From Desulfovibrio sp. (GTDB taxonomy: Bacteria; Desulfobacterota; Desulfovibrionia; Desulfovibrionales; Desulfovibrionaceae): a stretch of DNA of 6,006 bases. A program made the translations under genes and the position numbers. The stretch covers positions 1-6,006 of the forward strand of contig JAQVZK010000151.1 in the NCBI GenBank assembly GCA_028708195.1. The letters run 5' to 3'. The notes under the pieces were generated by a model, which worked only from the letters and a program-made list of their open reading frames with translations, had not been told where the DNA came from and ran no database searches. Below, piece after piece: positions 1 to 4,613 of the stretch. Each line of letters begins with the position of its first letter. Positions within the stretch are counted from its first letter, which is position 1.

Positions 1-324
1 CAAGGGTTTGGCCTTGCGCACCAGAACGGAGCGGCCTTCAAGCTCGTCCCGCCACGGGGCCAGCTCAGCCGGAAAACGGTTTACATCGCTTTCGATCAGG
101 TGGTTGGGGATGATGTGCTTGAACTTGTCCATCCAGAACAGGGTGATCTGGTTCAGAATAACGCCTTTATACGGGATGGGCTCTGCCATGATCACGTCAA
201 AGGCCGACATACGGTCGGTGGTGACAATGAGCAGGGTTTTTTCGTCCACATTGTAGATGTCACGAACCTTCCCGCGGGAGAGCAGGGGGTAGGCGCTGAT
301 ATCTGTCTTGACCACAACTTTCAT
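1..324 (-). CDS. purC: Phosphoribosylaminoimidazole-succinocarboxamide synthase (SAICAR synthetase), N-terminal part
   Basis: PurC joins CAIR and aspartate, using ATP, to make SAICAR in cytosolic de novo purine synthesis. Only the first 108 residues are visible; the rest lies left of position 1 (family members are usually about 240-300 aa). Seen: the N-terminal nucleotide-binding strand-loop with RGKVRDIY at residues 17-24, then TTDRMSAFDV (35-44) and PIPYKGVILNQIT (49-61), the conserved start of this family, in the ADE1-like version. The ATG at 324-322 is preceded by AGGAG (330-334) at 5 nt spacing, which fixes the start. The gene begins 26 nt after the hisD stop on the same strand with no terminator between, so the two are probably co-transcribed. 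The assignment is firm; completeness of the gene cannot be judged. Confidence 0.93.
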   Translation of the reverse strand, partial: MKVVVKTDISAYPLLSRGKVRDIYNVDEKTLLIVTTDRMSAFDVIMAEPIPYKGVILNQITLFWMDKFKHIIPNHLIESDVNRFPAELAPWRDELEGRSVLVRKAKPL

Positions 325-350
325 GAGGGCTCCTGATACTGTCAGCCGGA

Positions 351-1655
351 TTATTTTTTTGCGCGTGCTTCCACGCTGCGGGCGTGCGCTTCAAGCCCTT
401 CCATACGGGCAAGTGCCGCGATAGCCTGCATGTTTTGCTGCAAAAATGTTGATGAGGCGGCAACAATGCTGGTTTTTTTGCAGAAGGTCTGCACCGAAAG
501 GGCTGAAGAAAAACGTGCCGTGCCCAAGGTGGGCAGCACGTGGTTCGGCCCTGCAAAGTAGTCGCCCACAGCTTCGGGGCTGTGCTGGCCCAAAAAGACG
601 GCTCCGGCATGGCGGATATGGGGCAGTACGCCCCACGGGTCACGCGTGCAGATTTCCAGATGCTCCGGGGCCACCATATTGGCCACGGCCACGGCCACGC
701 TCAAGTTGGGGGTAACCACGATGGCGCCCCATTCTTCAAGTGAGCGCGCGGCGGTGGTGGCTCTGGGCAGGGCCATGCACTGCTTGTCCAGCTCCTGACG
801 AAGAGTCTCGGCCAGGCGCGGGTCGTCGGTGACGCAGATGGCGGAAGCAAGGGTGTCGTGCTCTGCCTGTGAAAGCATGTCTGCCGCTACCCATGCCGGA
901 TTAGCGGAAGAGTCGGCCAGGATGAGCACCTCGCTGGGACCAGCGATCATGTCAATGCCGACAAGCCCCTGCAACAGGCGTTTGGCTGTGGTCACAAAAA
1001 TATTGCCAGGCCCGGCGATAACATCCACCGGGGCGATGCTTTGCGTGCCAGCGGCCATGCCCGCAATGGACCATGCCCCGCCTACCCGGTAGACTTCTTC
1101 AATGTCCAGCAGGTGGGCAGCGGCCAGAATATGCGGGTTGACGGTGCCGTCTTTGCGTGGGGGGGTGCAGATGGCAAGGCGTGGCACGCCTGCGACCTGC
1201 GCGGGTATGGCGCACATGAGCAGGCTGGAGATAAGGGGGGTGTTGCCGCCCTGGCCCCCTGGCACATAAAGGCCTGCAGCGTCCATTGGCAGAACGTGCT
1301 GACCCAAAATGCTGCCGTCAGGCCTTGTGGTAAACCAGGATTTTTCCAACTGGGCCTCATGAAAGGCCCGAATATGGGCTGCGGCCTGGCTGATGACTTC
1401 CCTGTTTTCGATGGGAACAGAAGCGGCGGCACGGGCTATCTCCTGCTCGCTTACGCGAAGCGGCGGCGCAAAGTCCGGGCAGTCAAAGTTACGGGTATAT
1501 TCCACCAGGGCATCATCGCCCCTTTCGCGCACAGCGGCTATAATGTCGCGTACGGCGCTTTCCACCCCGTCACCCGGGTTGTTACGCCCTTGCAGCCATT
1601 GGGCAAGCTTGGGCCACTCCTGCTCGTTGTGCAGTGTCAATGTCCGGCATGTCAT
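351..1655 (-). CDS. hisD: Histidinol dehydrogenase
   Basis: HisD carries out the last two steps of histidine synthesis, oxidising L-histidinol via histidinal to histidine with two NAD+ and a bound zinc. The 434 residues equal the length of the E. coli enzyme. Seen residues correspond to known functional ones: zinc ligands Gln263 and His266 in SQAEHD, Asp365 in EAVGDYFAGPNH and His424 near the C-terminus; catalytic pair Glu331-His332 in MVAPEHLEI. Also present are GLYVPGG (128-134), VIAGPGNIFV (212-221) and GIDMIAGPSEV (233-243). Compared with the remembered E. coli sequence, the loop after YVPGG seems to have about three extra residues (GGN, 136-138). The ATG at 1655 has a strong AGGTGAGG site (1664-1671) 8 nt upstream. 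The gene stands alone, not in a his operon in this window, and leads into purC. Confidence 0.97.
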   Translation of the reverse strand: MTCRTLTLHNEQEWPKLAQWLQGRNNPGDGVESAVRDIIAAVRERGDDALVEYTRNFDCPDFAPPLRVSEQEIARAAASVPIENREVISQAAAHIRAFHEAQLEKSWFTTRPDGSILGQHVLPMDAAGLYVPGGQGGNTPLISSLLMCAIPAQVAGVPRLAICTPPRKDGTVNPHILAAAHLLDIEEVYRVGGAWSIAGMAAGTQSIAPVDVIAGPGNIFVTTAKRLLQGLVGIDMIAGPSEVLILADSSANPAWVAADMLSQAEHDTLASAICVTDDPRLAETLRQELDKQCMALPRATTAARSLEEWGAIVVTPNLSVAVAVANMVAPEHLEICTRDPWGVLPHIRHAGAVFLGQHSPEAVGDYFAGPNHVLPTLGTARFSSALSVQTFCKKTSIVAASSTFLQQNMQAIAALARMEGLEAHARSVEARAKK

Positions 1656-1663
1656 AGTATTTT

Positions 1664-1671
1664 CCTCACCT
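1664..1671 (-). promoter_or_regulatory. Ribosome binding site of hisD
   Basis: On the minus strand this reads AGGTGAGG and ends 8 nt before the hisD ATG. It supports the start at 1655 over internal alternatives. Confidence 0.75.
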
Positions 1672-1681
1672 CAGTTGGAGG

Positions 1682-1710
1682 AATATACAGAAGGGGCGGA
1701 GGAATGTCGA
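1682..1710 (-). promoter_or_regulatory. Sigma70-type promoter for hisD-purC
   Basis: On the minus strand the -35 hexamer TCGACA (1705-1710, 5/6 to TTGACA) and the -10 hexamer TATATT (1682-1687, 5/6 to TATAAT) are separated by exactly 17 nt. Transcription would begin near 1675, giving a leader of only about 20 nt that contains the ribosome binding site. Such a short leader leaves no room for a His-peptide attenuator or a riboswitch between start site and gene. The promoter is inferred from sequence match only. Confidence 0.6.
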
Positions 1711-1759
1711 GACTCAGCCTGACCCCAAAGGCAACAGCGGCAGACAATGGGGAGACCAA

Positions 1760-1780
1760 AACGAAACGCAGCGTTTGTTT
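1760..1780 (-). terminator. Weak candidate terminator after the Sel1-like gene
   Basis: AAACG and CGTTT (1764-1768 and 1772-1776) form a short stem around a 3-nt loop. On the minus strand this is followed by a T-rich run (CGTTTT), and on the plus strand by another (GTTTTTATTT). It lies about 60 nt beyond the stop of the upstream gene and before the hisD promoter, a sensible place for a terminator, but the stem is short and AT-rich. Confidence 0.25.
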
Positions 1781-1833
1781 TTATTTGCTCAAGGCAGAAG
1801 TGGGGCGGTTAGGCGGGTTAGGCTTTTGAACGG

Positions 1834-3087
1834 CTAGCCGGGTGAATCACTCGAAGCTGTCAGGGCATCAACTTGCGCGTCTACGTTTTGGGCGGGAGTG
1901 TCAGGCCGGGCGGCAAGAGAGCTGAGTGCCGGGAGGCATTGCTCGCGAAGCCGTACAGTCAATGCTTTTCTACGCTTACGTTCTGCGTTCAGGGTCGCCT
2001 CTCTGTGTGCCTGATGCTTGCGAAGCCATGCGGCGGCCTTGTCTGTGGCCGCGTTCATGCCCTGAGCCTCAAGAGGGCGCAGGCCTTTGGAGAATTTTTG
2101 AGCCTGACCCAAATGTGTTTTTTCAATATTCATGAGCCGAAATGGCATGAAGGCGTATCTGGCATACTCCCGCACATCATCAAGGTTCACAGGTTCAACT
2201 GCAGGGAGCGGCCTGTATAACAGCAAAAGACCGTTGTCTGTCTTTTCAAGAGCACGGGCAATCTGGGTATAGGCATAGGCGTCTTCCATCTGCGCCTGGG
2301 CATTTTCAGACGTCAGAATTTCATATACTGCGACGCCAAATGCGCGTGCGTAGCCCTCGTTCATGGCAATGGAGAGGTATTGGTGCGCTATGGATTCATT
2401 GGGTGAATTGGGCAGGGTATAGCCGCATTTATCCCCGCCAAATCGGTACCAGCGCGAAATTTCAAGCGCGGCCGGGGCATACCCTGCGTCAGCCGCCAGT
2501 AACAGCCATTGCAGGTTTGTGCCTGTATTCCAGAGGGTCGCGTAGGCATGCATGGATTTGGGGTCCCCGAGAAAAGCCCCCCGGGTATACGCGCTGCGCG
2601 TGTTGCCGATGCCTTCATTATAAAGGGCCAGTCTGGCGTACACCCAGCCAGGGGAAGTGTACTGGGCTGCCCAGTCAAGCCAGAAAGCCGTGGAATGCAT
2701 AAAAGCGGGAATGCCAGGATAGGTGCTGGCCAGCGTTGACGCAGCGCACTGGATGTGAATGACAAGATCGGCCATTGCCACAGGGTTGCCGTTCAAGGCC
2801 TCCGCCAAAACACGCAGATACTGTGTCTCGGCCCGGCACCCCACATAGCGCGGTTTGAGGGTATTGCAGCCGGACGGTGAAACGTACCAGTCAGGGTCTT
2901 CAACTACCGGTGCTGTAACATCAAGTTTTTGCGGCAATGATTTTATGCAGTATTCCTGGTCATTGTCTGTGCAGGCGAGCTCAGGCAGAAACTGTACCCC
3001 AATTTTTGGAGAAAATTGTATCTCTTCTGCCATTAAAGGTAGAGGAATGATAATGAAACATAGAGCAATAATAGTGCACCAAGCCAT
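1834..3087 (-). CDS. Exported Sel1-like repeat protein of unknown function
   Basis: The protein is 417 aa from the ATG at 3087. The frame opens with TTG one codon earlier (3090), but the AGGAGG at 3095-3100 sits 7 nt from the ATG and only 4 nt from the TTG, so ATG is preferred. Residues 1-20 form a hydrophobic stretch ending LMA, a likely signal peptide cleaved before EE at 21-22. It lacks any Lys or Arg before the hydrophobic core, which is unusual. No lipobox cysteine follows the core. Residues about 90-260 resemble degenerate Sel1/TPR-type helical repeats: ARLALYNEGIG (151-161), LLLAADAGYAPAALEISRWY (195-214) and YLSIAMNEGYARAF (237-250). Residues about 345-385 are a charged helix rich in Lys, Arg and Glu, and the tail is Ser/Asp/Pro rich. 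The mature part has seven Cys (39, 47, 74, 84, 114, 221, 384), so disulfides are possible. Sel1 repeats usually mediate protein contacts; no catalytic motif is visible. It stands alone between hisD and the divergent grpE. Confidence 0.8.
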   Translation of the reverse strand: MAWCTIIALCFIIIPLPLMAEEIQFSPKIGVQFLPELACTDNDQEYCIKSLPQKLDVTAPVVEDPDWYVSPSGCNTLKPRYVGCRAETQYLRVLAEALNGNPVAMADLVIHIQCAASTLASTYPGIPAFMHSTAFWLDWAAQYTSPGWVYARLALYNEGIGNTRSAYTRGAFLGDPKSMHAYATLWNTGTNLQWLLLAADAGYAPAALEISRWYRFGGDKCGYTLPNSPNESIAHQYLSIAMNEGYARAFGVAVYEILTSENAQAQMEDAYAYTQIARALEKTDNGLLLLYRPLPAVEPVNLDDVREYARYAFMPFRLMNIEKTHLGQAQKFSKGLRPLEAQGMNAATDKAAAWLRKHQAHREATLNAERKRRKALTVRLREQCLPALSSLAARPDTPAQNVDAQVDALTASSDSPG

Positions 3088-3094
3088 CAAATAG

Positions 3095-3100
3095 CCTCCT
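3095..3100 (-). promoter_or_regulatory. Ribosome binding site that fixes the Sel1-like gene start
   Basis: On the minus strand this is a perfect AGGAGG, 7 nt before the ATG at 3087 and 4 nt before the alternative TTG at 3090. The spacing favours the ATG. An in-frame TGA lies a few codons further upstream with no other start codon between, so the protein cannot begin earlier. Confidence 0.75.
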
Positions 3101-3215
3101 GTGAAAAGGGGACGTCAGAGTTGGGAGCACGCAGACGAAAGCCATTTAGATAATCATGTGAAATAAATAGTAACTAATAGCAGTGAAAACTACGGGGGTT
3201 CCCCTGGTAAGCAGA

Positions 3216-3232
3216 TGAAATCGTTAATTTCA
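3216..3232. promoter_or_regulatory. Possible operator: TGAAAT-N5-ATTTCA dyad
   Basis: A perfect 6-bp inverted repeat with a 5-bp spacer, 17 bp in all, ends 8 bp before a TTGACT -35-like hexamer. Size and symmetry suit a dimeric repressor or activator, but the binding protein is unknown and short dyads are common in AT-rich DNA. Confidence 0.3.
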
Positions 3233-3240
3233 GCAGGCGG

Positions 3241-3269
3241 TTGACTAAGATATCTGGCGGTTCTGTGAT
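3241..3269 (+). promoter_or_regulatory. Candidate distal promoter toward grpE
   Basis: TTGACT (3241-3246, 5/6) and TGTGAT (3264-3269, 4/6) are 17 nt apart. It would give grpE a leader of about 150 nt running through the AT-rich segment. Weak on its own; the nearer candidate at 3348 is an alternative. Confidence 0.3.
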
Positions 3270-3346
3270 TATTCGTTTAAAAATTACAAAATAAATATAT
3301 GTAAGCTTATATTTTAAACCATAAAGACGTCAAGTGGCTGTGCAGC

Positions 3347-3376
3347 CTTGACAGTCGGGGAGTGGGAACTTAGTTA
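3347..3376 (+). promoter_or_regulatory. Candidate proximal grpE promoter, possibly of heat-shock (RpoH) type
   Basis: A perfect TTGACA (3348-3353) lies about 70 nt before the grpE start. The sigma70 -10 at 17 nt spacing (TAGTTA, 3371-3376) is poor. The same segment reads CTTG-N18-CTTAGTT (3347-3350 and 3369-3375), close to the RpoH-type consensus CTTG-N17/18-CYTATNT known from alphaproteobacteria. Since grpE is a classic heat-shock gene, an RpoH promoter is a fair inference. The palindrome AGTTAACT (3372-3379) overlaps the -10 position. Confidence 0.45.
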
Positions 3377-3413
3377 ACTCAGATGAACGCACCGTCCGAG
3401 GGCGGAGCGATTT

Positions 3414-3420
3414 GGGAGGA
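3414..3420 (+). promoter_or_regulatory. Ribosome binding site of grpE
   Basis: GGGAGGA lies 3 nt before the ATG at 3424. The frame also opens with a TTG at 3412, but that codon overlaps the ribosome binding site itself and has none of its own, so ATG 3424 is chosen. The next in-frame ATG (3439) is too far from this site. Confidence 0.7.
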
Positions 3421-3423
3421 ATC

Positions 3424-4047
3424 ATGCAGCGTCACAAGATGCAGAAGTCTTATGGGGAGGCCGCGCCAACCGAAAACCCATTTTCGGAGGACAGCCTGAA
3501 TTTTTGCAATCCTGAAGATATTCAGGGTTTGGATGGCGTGATGGACCCCGTCTCGCTGGACGACATGACCGAAGTAAATTTGGAACAGAACACCGAACTT
3601 TCTGTTGCAGAAATTGAAGCACGTTGCAAGGCAGAGGTGGAAGAAACACGTCTGCGCATGGCCGCTGAGATGGATAATTTTCAAAAGCGTCTCAAGCGTG
3701 AACATGACGATCAGGTGCGCTATGCCGCAGACAAGGTTTTGAGTGATCTTTTGCCGAGTCTTGATAATCTTGAATTGGCATTACAATATGGCAGCACCAA
3801 TGAAGTGTGTAAGGACATGGTGCAGGGCGTTGCCATGACCCACAAGCTTCTGCTTGATGCTGTGAGTAAGTATGGCCTGAAGCCCGTTGGTGAAGAAGGG
3901 GAAGAATTCAACCCTGCCCTGCATGAAGCGGTGGGCTTTGATGCCCGGCCCGAGCTTGCCCCGGGTTCTGTTGCGCGTGTGTTGCAGCGTGGTTACAAGC
4001 TGGGGGAGCGTTTGTTGCGCCCGGCAAAGGTTATGGTTACCCCCTGA
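3424..4047 (+). CDS. grpE: Nucleotide exchange factor GrpE (DnaK cochaperone)
   Basis: GrpE is a cytosolic dimer that releases ADP from DnaK (Hsp70) and so sets the pace of the DnaK-DnaJ folding cycle. The 207 residues match the family (E. coli about 197). Residues 1-55 are acidic and probably disordered. Residues 55-100 form the long coiled-coil dimer helix, with the typical AEMDNFQKRLKRE at 81-93. Then comes the four-helix region with LLPSLDNLELAL (109-120). The C-terminal beta domain carries the GrpE signature: FNPALHEAV (162-170), 19 residues, then GYKLGERLLRPAKVMV (190-205). The gene is divergent from the Sel1-like gene and is not followed by dnaK in this window, unlike many bacteria where grpE-dnaK or hrcA-grpE-dnaK are linked. 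A strong terminator at 4268 suggests a single-gene transcript. Confidence 0.96.
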   Translation: MQRHKMQKSYGEAAPTENPFSEDSLNFCNPEDIQGLDGVMDPVSLDDMTEVNLEQNTELSVAEIEARCKAEVEETRLRMAAEMDNFQKRLKREHDDQVRYAADKVLSDLLPSLDNLELALQYGSTNEVCKDMVQGVAMTHKLLLDAVSKYGLKPVGEEGEEFNPALHEAVGFDARPELAPGSVARVLQRGYKLGERLLRPAKVMVTP

Positions 4048-4267
4048 GCCTGACGGGAAGGACAATGGCGTAAGCAGCTTTACCGCGTAAACGTGGTTTG
4101 CGCAGCACGGCTTGGGCCGTTGGGGCTTTGCATTTTGCCATACCCGCTCAAGGCAGAATAGGGCCGCCGGTATATTTTGCGGCACTGACTGACCGAGAAC
4201 AATATTTTGCGGGCATTTCTGCTATGAAATGTTGCGCACAGCGCATCTTCGCCCATGGTGAATAATT
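4048..4267 (+). other. Long 3' untranslated stretch between grpE and its terminator
   Basis: This 220-bp stretch shows no credible gene in any frame. It has an imperfect hairpin just after the stop (4068-4086), a small ACGGC-TTGG-GCCGT hairpin (4107-4120), and an 11-bp direct repeat at 4172 and 4202. None of the hairpins has a T-tail, so transcription of grpE probably reads on to 4312. A small RNA released from this 3' end is possible but not shown. Confidence 0.4.
4172..4212. repeat. 11-bp direct repeat, 30 bp apart
   Basis: ATATTTTGCGG occurs at 4172-4182 and again at 4202-4212. The start-to-start distance is exactly 30 bp, close to three helical turns, which would put both copies on the same face of the DNA. 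Function unknown. Confidence 0.45.
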
Positions 4268-4312
4268 ACAAAAAACATGGCAGCCGGATTTTTCGGCTGC
4301 CATGTTTTTTGT
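4268..4312. terminator. Strong bidirectional intrinsic terminator
   Basis: A perfect 19-bp inverted repeat (4268-4286 and 4294-4312) with the 7-nt loop GATTTTT. The core stem ACATGGCAGCCG/CGGCTGCCATGT is GC-rich, and the stem base is A6 on the left and T6 on the right, so it works as an intrinsic terminator on either strand. On the plus strand it ends the grpE transcript; on the minus strand it would stop anything reading leftward from the 4612-5685 operon or from the possible remnant at 4324-4481. Confidence 0.93.
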
Positions 4313-4323
4313 TGCATAGAGTT

Positions 4324-4481
4324 TTAGACGAGCTTGAGCCGGTCATGCTTCGGGCAGTGGTATGCCTGAAAGGCGTTGCCAAGACCGTGGAGTACCAGAA
4401 AGATCTGCCAATACCGAGATATGCCTGAAAGGTACGCCCTTGGGGCACACCTCCTTCTGGGCAGGACGCTCTTTGTGGCAC
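4324..4481 (-). pseudogene. Possible remnant of a small minus-strand gene
   Basis: On the minus strand a frame ends in GNAFQAYHCPKHDRLKLV and a TAA at 4326-4324, only 11 nt before the strong terminator, the way a real gene would end. AAGGAGG lies upstream (4452-4458), but this frame has no ATG, GTG or TTG after it. The neighbouring frame directly after the ribosome binding site reads TFQAYLGIGRSFWYSTV. The FQAY segment is thus encoded twice, in different frames, by a 13-bp direct repeat 59 bp apart (not a multiple of three). One frameshift would join the two into one short protein. The HCPKH cluster recalls a metal-binding tail. I do not recognise the family; it may be chance. Confidence 0.2.
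4361..4432. repeat. 13-bp direct repeat
   Basis: TATGCCTGAAAGG occurs at 4361-4373 and at 4420-4432, start-to-start 59 bp. It could be a duplicated coding segment (see the possible remnant) or a protein-binding repeat. Confidence 0.5.
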
Positions 4482-4502
4482 GGTGAAATAATAAAAGCTT
4501 CA

Positions 4503-4555
4503 GGGGGCGGGGGTGTGGGGAAGGGACTCTTTTACAAAAGGGTTCCTCCCCCACA
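4503..4555. repeat. G-quadruplex motif overlapping a long hairpin
   Basis: On the plus strand 4503-4525 reads G5-C-G5-TGT-G4-AA-G3, a four-tract quadruplex motif with loops of only 1, 3 and 2 nt. Its last two tracts also form the left arm of a hairpin: 4514-4533 pairs with 4536-4555 with one mismatch (4521/4548) and two G-U pairs, around a TACA loop. The two structures exclude each other. It lies downstream of the HD-GYP gene and may help to slow or stop its transcription, but lacks a good T-tail. Confidence 0.5.
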
Positions 4556-4571
4556 AAAAGACTCTAGTCTT
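4555..4571 (-). terminator. Candidate terminator of the pqiC-like/HD-GYP operon
   Basis: On the minus strand AAGACT and AGTCTT form a short stem that runs into T5 (4559-4555), about 40 nt past the stop codon of the response regulator. The stem is short and AT-rich, so it is probably leaky; the hairpin at 4514-4555 and the strong one at 4268-4312 lie beyond it. Confidence 0.35.
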
Positions 4572-4587
4572 CGGGTACCTCCCGCAC

Positions 4588-4613
4588 AGAGTATTTCCCG
4601 CCCAAAATACTCT
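4588..4613 (-). repeat. Inverted repeat overlapping the response regulator stop codon
   Basis: AGAGTATTT (4588-4596) and AAATACTCT (4605-4613) form a perfect 9-bp stem with an 8-nt loop. The stem takes in two bases of the TAG stop. On the mRNA it would fold right behind the terminating ribosome. It has no T-tail, so a 3'-end protecting role is as likely as termination. Confidence 0.4.

Larger units (their letters stand above)
3088..3423. other. Divergent intergenic region between the Sel1-like gene and grpE
   Basis: This 336-bp stretch carries no credible gene. It holds the ribosome binding sites at both ends, a run of almost only A and T at about 3270-3325, a TGAAAT-N5-ATTTCA dyad at 3216-3232, two candidate plus-strand promoters (3241-3269 and 3348-3376), and a small GGGG-GTT-CCCC inverted repeat at 3195-3205. 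No convincing -35/-10 pair was found for the minus-strand gene. No CIRCE element (TTAGCACTC-N9-GAGTGCTAA) is present. Confidence 0.6.

Noticed and set aside
1041..1829. 262-aa open frame on the plus strand
   Set aside because: It lies antisense to hisD for most of its length and its product shows no family features, while hisD on the other strand is unmistakable.
2340..2765. Overlapping open frames on both strands inside the Sel1-like gene
   Set aside because: They are shadows in a GC-rich coding region with no ribosome binding sites or recognisable motifs.
3195..3205. GGGG-GTT-CCCC inverted repeat as a terminator
   Set aside because: Only 4 bp of stem and no T-tail on either strand.
3101..3220. 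Four TGAAA pentamers (3102, 3159, 3184, 3216), three of them as GTGAAA
   Set aside because: Spacing is irregular and the composition is AT-rich, so clustering by chance is likely; only the copy in the 3216-3232 dyad was kept.
3111..3332. GACGTCA at 3111-3117 and 3326-3332
   Set aside because: Two 7-bp matches more than 200 bp apart with no link to promoter positions are not persuasive.
4063..4073. AAGGA followed by ATG GCG TAA just after grpE
   Set aside because: A two-codon frame could be the stub of a lost gene or a start-stop element, but so short a match is expected by chance.
4224..4265. 13-codon frame with two Cys (MKCCAQRIFAHGE)
   Set aside because: No ribosome binding site and no conservation evidence; too short to support.
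4048..4611. tRNA, CRISPR or insertion sequence in the gene-poor stretch
   Set aside because: No cloverleaf pattern, no regularly spaced repeats with variable spacers, and no transposase reading frame or terminal repeats were seen.
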